Below are positions 53,392 through 60,990 of a DNA stretch of 64,000 bases, piece by piece. The stretch comes from an uncultured Bacteroidales bacterium. Lineage in GTDB: Bacteria > Bacteroidota > Bacteroidia > Bacteroidales > UBA932. Both the position numbers and the translations under genes were made by a program. The notes under the pieces are model-generated. The model did not search any database. It was not told the origin of the DNA and worked only from the letters and a program-made list of their open reading frames with translations. The stretch lies in the NCBI GenBank assembly GCA_947253655.1, contig CAMYAE010000001.1:193758-257757 (forward strand). Reading direction: 5' to 3'. How positions within the stretch are numbered: the stretch's first letter is position 1; the number at the start of each line of letters is the position of its first letter.

Positions 53392-54636
53392 ATGTCACGA
53401 AACAGAATTTATTTGTGCCTGGCTCACATGAGCGGCAATGAACAAAAATATATCAAGGAGGCGTTCGACACCAATTGGGTGGTGCCTCTCGGACCGAATG
53501 TTAATGCTTTTGAGGAGGATTTGAAGAGGTTTGTCGGTCAGGATAGGGAAGTGGTGGCTCTTTCTGCCGGGACTGCTGCTGTTCATCTTGCGATGATTGC
53601 CTGCGGAGTCAAGGCCGGTGATGAGGTGATAGTACAGAGTTTCACTTTCTGTGCTTCTTCTCATCCTATTACATATTTAGGGGCAACTCCGGTGTTTGTG
53701 GATTCGGAAAAGGACAGCTGGAATATGGATCCGGATTTGCTTGAAGAGGCTATTAAGGATAGAATTGCAAAGACAGGAAGGAAGCCAAAGGCGATTGTTC
53801 CGGTTGCTCTTTACGGTATGCCATATCAGATTGATAGGATTATGTCTATTGCTGATAAATACGAAATTCCGGTCATTGAAGACGCTGCAGAGGGCTTTGG
53901 CTCCAAGTTTGACGGTCAGGTGCTTGGCACTTTCGGAGAATATGGGGTGCTGAGCTTCAATGGGAATAAGATGATTACAACTTCTGGTGGTGGTGCACTT
54001 ATTTGTCCTGATGTTGCTAAGAAGAACACAATAATGTGGTATGCAACACAGGCTCGTGAGGCGTACCCATACTATCAGCACGAGGCGATAGGGTACAATT
54101 ATCGTCTTTCAAATATATGTGCGGGTATCGGTAGAGGGCAGATGACTGTTGCTGACGAGCATATTAGGCATCATCAGCATATTGCTTCACTCTATGCGGA
54201 GTTGCTGAAAGATGTAGAAGGAATTGATATTCATCTGAATCCTTCTCCGAGATATGATTCGAATTACTGGCTGAATACGGTTACGATTGACCCTTCTTTG
54301 AATATCGTCGGTCAGGAGAAGGCTTATGCTGAGGTGGTGCAGGGTGCTGTTGGTGGTGCCGCGGGTGTTGTGCACGCTTCTTCTTCTGCCCATACTGACT
54401 GTGAGCCTAATGCTAATGTGGAGGCGTTGAGGGTGTATTTGGACGCTGCCGGCATTGAGGCTCGCCCTCTGTGGAAGCCAATGCACAAACAGCCTGTCTA
54501 TAAAGACGCTCCTTCATATGTGAACGGCGTTTCCGAGTCACTTTTCAAAGTCGGCCTCTGTATCCCATCAGGACCTTGCGTTTCCGATGACGATGTGAGA
54601 TATATAGTGGACTGCATCAAGAAAGCGATTAAGTAA
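53392..54636 (+). CDS. DegT/DnrJ/EryC1/StrS aminotransferase (second copy, PglE-like)
   Basis: The 414-residue PLP enzyme has the Schiff-base Lys in SFNGNKMITTSGGGA (near 193), AVHLAMIACGV, QSFTFCASSHP and a late RPLWKPMHKQP typical of PglE/WbpE-like 4-aminotransferases. Near residues 313-341 there is an insertion rich in Gly, Ala, Val and Ser (codons GGT, GTT, TCT) not expected in the family. It is next to the initiating transferase, so it may make that enzyme's amino sugar. A dedicated 4,6-dehydratase for it is not adjacent. Confidence 0.9.
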   Translation: MSRNRIYLCLAHMSGNEQKYIKEAFDTNWVVPLGPNVNAFEEDLKRFVGQDREVVALSAGTAAVHLAMIACGVKAGDEVIVQSFTFCASSHPITYLGATPVFVDSEKDSWNMDPDLLEEAIKDRIAKTGRKPKAIVPVALYGMPYQIDRIMSIADKYEIPVIEDAAEGFGSKFDGQVLGTFGEYGVLSFNGNKMITTSGGGALICPDVAKKNTIMWYATQAREAYPYYQHEAIGYNYRLSNICAGIGRGQMTVADEHIRHHQHIASLYAELLKDVEGIDIHLNPSPRYDSNYWLNTVTIDPSLNIVGQEKAYAEVVQGAVGGAAGVVHASSSAHTDCEPNANVEALRVYLDAAGIEARPLWKPMHKQPVYKDAPSYVNGVSESLFKVGLCIPSGPCVSDDDVRYIVDCIKKAIK

Positions 54637-54639
54637 GTG

Positions 54640-54712
54640 CTTCTTTTGGAAAGGAAAGCTGGATAGTTGAGGTTTTGTCAACCCCACGTTAATTTCATTT
54701 CCACAAAAGAAG
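54640..54712. other. Imperfect inverted repeat after the polysaccharide locus
   Basis: 54640-54648 pairs perfectly with 54704-54712, with more partial pairing inside, giving a long arm. It may act as the end signal of the locus, but there is no T-run. The gap 54637-54851 holds no gene I can support. Confidence 0.35.
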
Positions 54713-54798
54713 ATTTCAAATAATACAAATTCATAGACGGACTTGAACAGGCTTTTCCTATATGAACAATTAAACACGGCTTTGTCGTATAAATAATA

Positions 54799-54828
54799 AG
54801 GGACCGGCTTTATACCAAGCCGGTCCCT
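54799..54828. terminator. Perfect hairpin between converging genes
   Basis: A perfect 12-bp stem (54799-54810 with 54817-54828) with a 6-base loop lies between the plus-strand locus and the minus-strand lipoprotein gene, just past the latter's stop. U-tracts are weak on both sides, so it may be a bidirectional terminator or a stabilising 3' hairpin. Confidence 0.6.
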
Positions 54829-54851
54829 ATAATTATGAAATCATCAGATAT

Positions 54852-56333
54852 TTAGATTTTCTTACGAGTTATGTCATACTGCATGATGAAAGGCTTTGCA
54901 TTCTTTTCCGTTCCGATAGAAAATAATACAATTATCCTTCCCGTATCTGTTGTAGGGTCATATACATAGCCGACACTTGGCATGGCAGCAGCCATAGCTT
55001 TCGCCTGCGTACGCAGAAGATATTCCGTTTTATCTTTTGTGGAATTTGTTATATCTGAGAGAGTGAAATATGCACCTGCCCAACCTACGTGTGCTATAGC
55101 GGCATAATCAACGCCATTGAAAGTGAATCCCTTAACAGATGCACATATTTCAATGTTTCCATACCCCCAAATACCTGCGTGTTTTTCTTTTTCTACTAAA
55201 TGATCAGTCCAAAGTGTACCTTTCAAAGGTTTATCTTCGCCGTCAAGGCCTACTCTGGCAGCCACATAAGAGCCGGCACATCTGTCATGCCAGCCGTCAG
55301 CCGCTGAAACTACCGGCAATGCGTGTGCAAACAGGAATTTGCCTTCTTTTGTACCATCGATAGGACATACGTTTTCACCTGCTCCTACACCCTGTAATGT
55401 ATTAGACACAGGGTTAGCCTCTGTTGTGTAGCCTGTCTTGAAAAACGCCCATTTTTTCCCGTTAAGTGTACCGTTTTCAAATACCCAGGTGTGATGGCTG
55501 CCATTTCTCGGACCGGGTGCCATAATAATCATACTGTTGTCGAAATCGCCTCCGACATTCATAAAAAGAGCCAATTTGGCCGGATTCTGATATATTTGCA
55601 AAGGAGCCTTGTCCCAACCGTCTTTCCATATAAAGACACGCATGGCATTGATGTTTGTAGCGTCTGTTGCCGGCACTGTGTAATCTTCTTTATTCTGATA
55701 TCCCACCGTGGCAACGAGACGACCCTTAACATCATTACCTAAATTGACAATCGTAGGGTTGTCACCAAGCCCTGTCACATTCAACTGTCCAGCCTTTGTG
55801 CCATCCATATTGTATACACCAAGGTTGGCACAGGCAAATTTGTCAGTTGCACAGAAGGCAATAACATTACCTGCAAACTTAGCAAAGTTGTCTATACCTA
55901 ACTCGGATAGTTCCTTATCCAATTTTTTCTCAATAGAGACAACCATTTTTGCCTCGACCGCCTTTACCGTCCATTCTGCCTTTGTGATCCCGTCTTCTGC
56001 GGTGATAGTGAACACCTTGTCAGTTGTAAAGTCCTTAACTGTCGCAGGGTCAGGAGTTACAGTCGCCTTATCGGAAACCTTCATTTTAACTGTAAGGTCA
56101 TTGAACTCGGCGAATTGTTCCTTAAGGTACACAAGCTCAACCACCTTATCACGGTCGTAGATTTCTCCCGTAATATCACATGTCTTTCCCTTGACGGAAA
56201 ATTCAAGGAGCTTACATTCCTTGCTTTTCTCCGGCTCTTTCTTGTTCTTGTCCTCCTCCTTATTTTCCTTAGTGCAAGAGGAAAAGGACAGTAGCATCAA
56301 AGCAGATGCAATCAATAAAAAATACTTTTTCAT
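54852..56333 (-). CDS. DUF5018-like surface lipoprotein
   Basis: The 493-residue protein has a lipoprotein signal (SFSSC, Cys20) followed by a charged Lys/Glu linker. A DUF5018-like beta domain (about 35-130, with FTTDKVFTITAEDGITKAEWTVKAVE) comes next, then a long region of about 360 residues with repeated beta-strand patterns that may form a propeller. No enzyme motif is seen. Such proteins sit on the cell surface of Bacteroidales, often for glycan or protein binding. A role with the nearby polysaccharide is only suggested by position. Confidence 0.75.
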   Translation of the reverse strand: MKKYFLLIASALMLLSFSSCTKENKEEDKNKKEPEKSKECKLLEFSVKGKTCDITGEIYDRDKVVELVYLKEQFAEFNDLTVKMKVSDKATVTPDPATVKDFTTDKVFTITAEDGITKAEWTVKAVEAKMVVSIEKKLDKELSELGIDNFAKFAGNVIAFCATDKFACANLGVYNMDGTKAGQLNVTGLGDNPTIVNLGNDVKGRLVATVGYQNKEDYTVPATDATNINAMRVFIWKDGWDKAPLQIYQNPAKLALFMNVGGDFDNSMIIMAPGPRNGSHHTWVFENGTLNGKKWAFFKTGYTTEANPVSNTLQGVGAGENVCPIDGTKEGKFLFAHALPVVSAADGWHDRCAGSYVAARVGLDGEDKPLKGTLWTDHLVEKEKHAGIWGYGNIEICASVKGFTFNGVDYAAIAHVGWAGAYFTLSDITNSTKDKTEYLLRTQAKAMAAAMPSVGYVYDPTTDTGRIIVLFSIGTEKNAKPFIMQYDITRKKI

Positions 56334-56361
56334 AATGAATCAATTGTTATTTGTAATGTTA

Positions 56362-56598
56362 TTAATCTCTTGAATAATATGCAATAAGCGTATATTCCTT
56401 GTCCTTTCTGCCTGTGGGGCTTAGGAAGCATATTTATTGAGAAGGACTTCTGCATATATAAGGAGAATATGGTCTGATCTCCAAGCTTCCTTTAATGACC
56501 TTGTCAACCTGATTGTTTTGCTCTGCAAATACAGGCAACGCCATGCAAAGTATTAGGATTAGACAAGCAGCTCGTAAGATAGATTTTACGGCTTCCAT
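56362..56598 (-). pseudogene. Short secreted ORF, possibly interrupted
   Basis: An ATG at 56598 opens a 54-codon frame ending at TAA 56434-56436. The product has a clear signal peptide (cleavage after VFA, residue 25) and a short mature part with IKGSLEIRPYSPYI, faintly like the start of DUF3244 proteins. The same frame runs on after the stop for 23 more codons to 56362, ending in KEYTLIAYYSRD, so one base change may have broken a 78-residue gene. A -7 like site lies upstream. The remaining gap DNA, 56334-56769, holds only promoters. Confidence 0.45.
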
Positions 56599-56629
56599 AT
56601 ATTGTTATTAGTTTTATAATGTTCCAGCA

Positions 56630-56637
56630 CAAATATA
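56630..56637 (-). promoter_or_regulatory. Putative -7 element for the short secreted ORF
   Basis: Minus-strand TATATTTG matches TAnnTTTG, 32 bases before the ATG at 56598. No clear -33 box. Confidence 0.35.
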
Positions 56638-56731
56638 CAATAAAAAAATCAGTTTACCATAGTTTGACAATTTAGTGACTATACTATCACATCCCATTGC
56701 AATAAGGCAAATATTTAAAGCGGATTTTTAT

Positions 56732-56739
56732 TATATTTG
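56732..56739 (+). promoter_or_regulatory. Putative -7 element for the M13 peptidase gene
   Basis: TATATTTG matches TAnnTTTG and lies 31 bases before the ATG at 56770. The -33 box is not evident. Confidence 0.4.
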
Positions 56740-56769
56740 TATTTATTGAGAATATAAATATAGGATTAT

Positions 56770-58782
56770 ATGAAAAAAGCATTGTTGATTATGTTTTCAG
56801 CCCTTACACTTGCGTCCTGCGGACAGAAGCGGGAGAAGGTTCCGGCAATTGACCTTTCAAATCTTGACACTGCAATTGCGCCGGGTACGGATTTCTACGG
56901 CTACGCCACGGGAGGCTGGCAGAAGAACAACCCGCTGAAGCCGGAGTATGCCCGGTATGGCTCTTTCGATGCCCTCAGGGATTCCAGCGAGGCCCGTCTT
57001 AATCGCCTCTTCAAGGACATGTCCAAGATGAAGACAACTCCTGGCTCTTCGGAGCAGAAGATAGTGGATCTTTATATGCAAGGTCTTGATTCGGTGAGAC
57101 TTAACGCTGACGGTGCAGGACCGCTGAAGAAATATGTGTATGAAATATATGCCGTTAAGGACAAGTCCGGACTTGCAAAGGCCGTCGCATCGCTGCACAA
57201 GGCAGGGGAAGGCTCTTTCTTCGGGACCTATGTAGGGTCTGACCTTATGGACAGCAATATGCAGATTCTGTATCTCGGGCAGAGCGGTCTCGGCATAGGA
57301 GACAGGGATTATTATGTGGACCCTGCAAATGCCAAAATCAAGGCCGGATATGAGAAATTCCTTGAAAAAGTATTTGCTTTAGTCGGGGTTAACGTACCGG
57401 AAAAGGCGGCCGCCAATGCTTTGAAAGTTGAAGATGCCTTGGCGAAAGATTCTTGGACCAGTGTTCAGGAAAGGGATATACAGGCCCAATATAATCCTAT
57501 GACAACAGCGGAATTGCTGGAGAATTATCCGGGATTTGATTTCAGATCATATTTCGAGGAGAGGGGGATTGCCGACCAGGAAAAAATAGTTGTTTCCGAG
57601 CCGTCATTCTTCAAGGCATTCAGCGATTATGTCGCCAAGGAGGACCTTGAAGTCCTAAAGGACTATATGGCAGGACAGCTCATTCAAGGTGCCTGCGGTG
57701 CTTTGGACGATAAGTTCTATGAGGCCTCATTTGATTTTTTCAGCAGACAGATGAGCGGAATCAAACAGCAGAAGCCACGTTGGAAAAGGGCAATGAGAGT
57801 GCCTAACAGCATTTTGGGAGAAGCTGTCGGCAAGATGTATGTCGAGCGGTATTTCCCTGAATCTTCAAAAAAGAAGATGCTCGAATTAGTTAGAAATCTT
57901 CAAACAGCTTTGGGAGAGCATATTGCATCCTTGGATTGGATGAGCGATTCTACAAAAGCCAAGGCTCAGGAGAAGCTTGACAATTTCACTATCAAAGTCG
58001 GCTATCCGGACAAGTGGAAAGATTATTCCTCAATGGAAATAAGTTTCGAGAAGAGCTATTATGAAAATCTCAGGTCCGCAGGCGAGTGGTATATTGCAGA
58101 TAATCTTGCAAAGCTTGGTCAGCCTAAAGACAAGAGCGAGTGGGAGATGACGCCGCAAACGGTGAATGCATACTATAATCCTACCACCAACGAAATATGC
58201 TTCCCGGCTGCAATACTACAGCCGCCTTTCTTCAATCCTGATGCGGACGATGCCGTGAATTATGGCGGAATAGGTGTCGTTATAGGTCATGAGATGTCGC
58301 ACGGTTTTGATGATCAAGGTCGACTTTTCGATAAAGACGGCAATATGGTGAATTGGTGGACCGATGAGGATTCCGAAAAATTCAAAGCCAAGGCTGATTT
58401 GCTTGCAGCCCAATTCGATTCAGTTGAAATCCTGCCTGGTATCATGGCGAACGGAAAGCTCTCTTTAGGCGAGAATATCGGTGATCACGGAGGACTCAGT
58501 ATCGCCTATACGGCAATGCAAAATGCGATAAAAGGCAAGAATGTCGGTCTTATAGACGGCTTTACTCCGGAACAGAGATTTTATATTTCTTATGGTATTA
58601 TATGGGCACAGAATATTACCGATGAGGAGAAAGCAAGGCTTACAAAGCTCGATGTACATTCTCTGGCGGTAAACAGGGTGAATGTCTCTTTGAGAAATTT
58701 CCAGAGCTTCTTCGACGCTTTCGGCATCAAGGAGGGGGACCCTATGTTCCGTCCGGAGGACGAGAGAGTTCATATCTGGTAG
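56770..58782 (+). CDS. M13 family metallopeptidase lipoprotein (PepO/neprilysin type)
   Basis: The 670-residue protein has a lipoprotein signal (LASCG, Cys17), an N-terminal M13 domain (about 35-420) and a catalytic domain with VIGHEMSHGFDDQG (HExxH near 507-511), the downstream Glu in GENIGDHGG (near 568) and the conserved ending RPEDERVHIW. All zinc and catalytic residues are present. It should cleave short peptides in the periplasm. Its stop overlaps the GTG start of the next gene by one base. Confidence 0.94.
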   Translation: MKKALLIMFSALTLASCGQKREKVPAIDLSNLDTAIAPGTDFYGYATGGWQKNNPLKPEYARYGSFDALRDSSEARLNRLFKDMSKMKTTPGSSEQKIVDLYMQGLDSVRLNADGAGPLKKYVYEIYAVKDKSGLAKAVASLHKAGEGSFFGTYVGSDLMDSNMQILYLGQSGLGIGDRDYYVDPANAKIKAGYEKFLEKVFALVGVNVPEKAAANALKVEDALAKDSWTSVQERDIQAQYNPMTTAELLENYPGFDFRSYFEERGIADQEKIVVSEPSFFKAFSDYVAKEDLEVLKDYMAGQLIQGACGALDDKFYEASFDFFSRQMSGIKQQKPRWKRAMRVPNSILGEAVGKMYVERYFPESSKKKMLELVRNLQTALGEHIASLDWMSDSTKAKAQEKLDNFTIKVGYPDKWKDYSSMEISFEKSYYENLRSAGEWYIADNLAKLGQPKDKSEWEMTPQTVNAYYNPTTNEICFPAAILQPPFFNPDADDAVNYGGIGVVIGHEMSHGFDDQGRLFDKDGNMVNWWTDEDSEKFKAKADLLAAQFDSVEILPGIMANGKLSLGENIGDHGGLSIAYTAMQNAIKGKNVGLIDGFTPEQRFYISYGIIWAQNITDEEKARLTKLDVHSLAVNRVNVSLRNFQSFFDAFGIKEGDPMFRPEDERVHIW

Positions 58783-59942
58783 TGAAAACTTCCGGATTTA
58801 TAGCGAAAAGACTTCGTTTTGGAGGTAATATGGCTATGGTATCCATAGCCATATCCTTTCTGATAATCATAATCGCCGTTTCAGTCTCTTCCGGCTTCAG
58901 GAACGAATTGCGAAACGGCATTTCGCATATTTCAGGGGATATTAGGATTACAAGGCCGGATATGAATTATGCCGGAACGGCAGAGCCTTTGGACGCGACC
59001 TCATACAGACTTTCGGGTCTCGATTCGGTTTCCGGCGTTGAGGCTGTCGTACCTGCAGTCTATCGTGCCGGCATTGTGAAGAACGGGGACAAGATAGGCG
59101 GTGTGCTGTTCAAGGGGACAGAAGAAGGAGGGGACAGTCTTAGAGTGTCAGTGCCTTCAAGACTTGCCGACATGCTTGACCTCAAGGTCGGTGACGATAT
59201 GCTCGCATATTTTGTCGGAGATAAGGTGAAAGCGAGAAAATTCAAGGTCGCGTCTATATATCAGAGCATCTTGTCCGGAGATGACAACCTGCTTGTTTTT
59301 TGCGGACTATCTGATTTGCAGCGACTTAACTCGTGGCAACCGAATCAGGTTTCTGCAATTGAAATAATACTTGACAAGGACAACAAGAGCACTGCCTTGA
59401 TGAGAGAAAAGACTGAGGAGATAGGTACAAGGATTCTTCTGAGAACACCCGAAGACGATACTGCACCTGTGGCTTCGTCTGCTCTGAATCGGTTTCCGCA
59501 ACTGTTTTCATGGCTGGACCTGATAGACACCAACGTGATTTTCATATTGATATTGATGACTGTGGTTGCCGGATTTAACATGATTTCCGGTCTGCTGATA
59601 CTGCTTTTTCGGAATATATCCACGATAGGGATACTGAAGTCCATGGGAATGACGGACAGGCATATATCCGGAGTTTTCCTGAGGGTCGCCTCCAATATCG
59701 TATTGAAAGGTATGCTTATAGGCAACGGCCTTGCTCTGTTGTTCTGTGCCGTGCAAGGATTTACTCATATTATCAGGCTTGACCCTGACAACTATTTCCT
59801 CTCATACGTCCCCGTGCACGTCAATCCCGGTCTGATTTTGGCCGCGGACCTGGCTTCTTATCTTGTGATAATGCTGCTTTTGCTCCTACCCTCGCTTTTT
59901 GTGTCGAATGTGGACCCGGCGAAGACGGTCCGGGCGCAATAG
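58782..59942 (+). CDS. FtsX/LolE-type ABC transporter permease
   Basis: The 386-residue protein has an N-terminal transmembrane helix (about 18-38, after KRLRFGGNMAMVSIAISF), a MacB-like periplasmic domain (about 40-240) and three C-terminal helices of the FtsX domain (about 250-380, with NMISGLLILLFRNISTIGILKSMGM). It resembles LolC/LolE, which pull lipoproteins from the inner membrane. The partner ATPase is not in the window. Start is GTG, sharing a base with the previous stop (TAGTG). Its last 122 bases overlap the 3' end of the transglycosylase gene on the other strand. Confidence 0.88.
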   Translation: MKTSGFIAKRLRFGGNMAMVSIAISFLIIIIAVSVSSGFRNELRNGISHISGDIRITRPDMNYAGTAEPLDATSYRLSGLDSVSGVEAVVPAVYRAGIVKNGDKIGGVLFKGTEEGGDSLRVSVPSRLADMLDLKVGDDMLAYFVGDKVKARKFKVASIYQSILSGDDNLLVFCGLSDLQRLNSWQPNQVSAIEIILDKDNKSTALMREKTEEIGTRILLRTPEDDTAPVASSALNRFPQLFSWLDLIDTNVIFILILMTVVAGFNMISGLLILLFRNISTIGILKSMGMTDRHISGVFLRVASNIVLKGMLIGNGLALLFCAVQGFTHIIRLDPDNYFLSYVPVHVNPGLILAADLASYLVIMLLLLLPSLFVSNVDPAKTVRAQ

Positions 59943-60990
59943 TGCAGAATGCATTGTATAAAGACATCACCCTGTTCACGTATGCCAAGGTTTCATAACC
60001 TTTGAATATCCCCAATCTGGAAATAGAGTCGGTCTGCATGTACACTGAATCTCGCATGGTCGGGATTATCGCTTCTATGTCCGCCCATGATGAATATTGG
60101 ACATTTTGAGCTTTGGCAACATTTATGCAATCCAAAATTCGGCCTTCTCCGGCATTGTATGCAGCCAAAGTCATTTTCGTCAAGTCCGTTCCGGACGAAT
60201 ATCTTGAGAACAGCCTTTTGAGTCTCGATATATACCTTACTCCCGCTTCTATGTTTTCATCAGGGTCGAGAATATCGCTCACCCCGAAAGTCGAAGCTGT
60301 GGCTGGCATCATCTGCATGAGGCCGGCCGCTCCTCTGTGTGATTTTACCTCAATATGGAATCTGGACTCCTGCCAGACAATGGCCGCTATCATTCTCCAG
60401 TCCAAGCCCTTGGCAGCAGCGTGTTTTTTGAAAAGGTGGTCGTAGGGACTTGCGTTGTGATATCTTTTGCCTGTCCTGGCCCTCGAATAAGGCTCGTAAG
60501 ATGGGGAAAACCTCTCTTTTACAAAGTTGTATTCCAACGAAGATTTAAAATCGGAATGCCACCTCGTGATTGCCCTTATCAGGTTTTTGTCTCCTGCCGG
60601 CACAATCCATACCGTACTGTCGCTCAGAGGGTCGGATATATGGAAGCCAACCTTGTTATAGATTGAAGAATCTTTGTATGGCATGACTACAATTCGCAAA
60701 CCGTCAGATCCCAAGGAGTCCAGAGGGGTCTCGTTTTTGCCGACAAGCCTTATATTGTACGGGCACCGCTCATACTTGGCAAATCTTCCTAATAGTTCGT
60801 AATTATAGCCGACACTGAATTCCATTTCAGTGGATTTATAGCCGTTTAGAGCAATTACGCAGTCGATTTTGTCGTTAAGGAATTTCTTTTTATGAATTTC
60901 AATATTCTGGATTATCGGCACAAATATCAATATCGCCAATACCATAAAAAGGTAGCGGGAATATTTTTTTATATGGGGATGCGAACCCAT
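59821..60990 (-). CDS. MltF-like lytic transglycosylase
   Basis: The 389-residue protein has a membrane anchor (about 12-28), a shortened solute-binding-like region (about 40-170) and an SLT domain (about 185-340) with the catalytic Glu208 in WQESRF, then GAAGLMQMMPATASTFG and AAYNAGEGRI. It cleaves peptidoglycan between MurNAc and GlcNAc. The C-terminal tail of about 40 residues, rich in Pro, Gly and Lys, is coded entirely by DNA antisense to the permease gene. Its ATG overlaps the stop of the porin gene (TAATG), so they are coupled. Confidence 0.88.
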   Translation of the reverse strand: MGSHPHIKKYSRYLFMVLAILIFVPIIQNIEIHKKKFLNDKIDCVIALNGYKSTEMEFSVGYNYELLGRFAKYERCPYNIRLVGKNETPLDSLGSDGLRIVVMPYKDSSIYNKVGFHISDPLSDSTVWIVPAGDKNLIRAITRWHSDFKSSLEYNFVKERFSPSYEPYSRARTGKRYHNASPYDHLFKKHAAAKGLDWRMIAAIVWQESRFHIEVKSHRGAAGLMQMMPATASTFGVSDILDPDENIEAGVRYISRLKRLFSRYSSGTDLTKMTLAAYNAGEGRILDCINVAKAQNVQYSSWADIEAIIPTMRDSVYMQTDSISRLGIFKGYETLAYVNRVMSLYNAFCTIAPGPSSPGPHSTQKARVGAKAALSQDKKPGPRPKSDRD

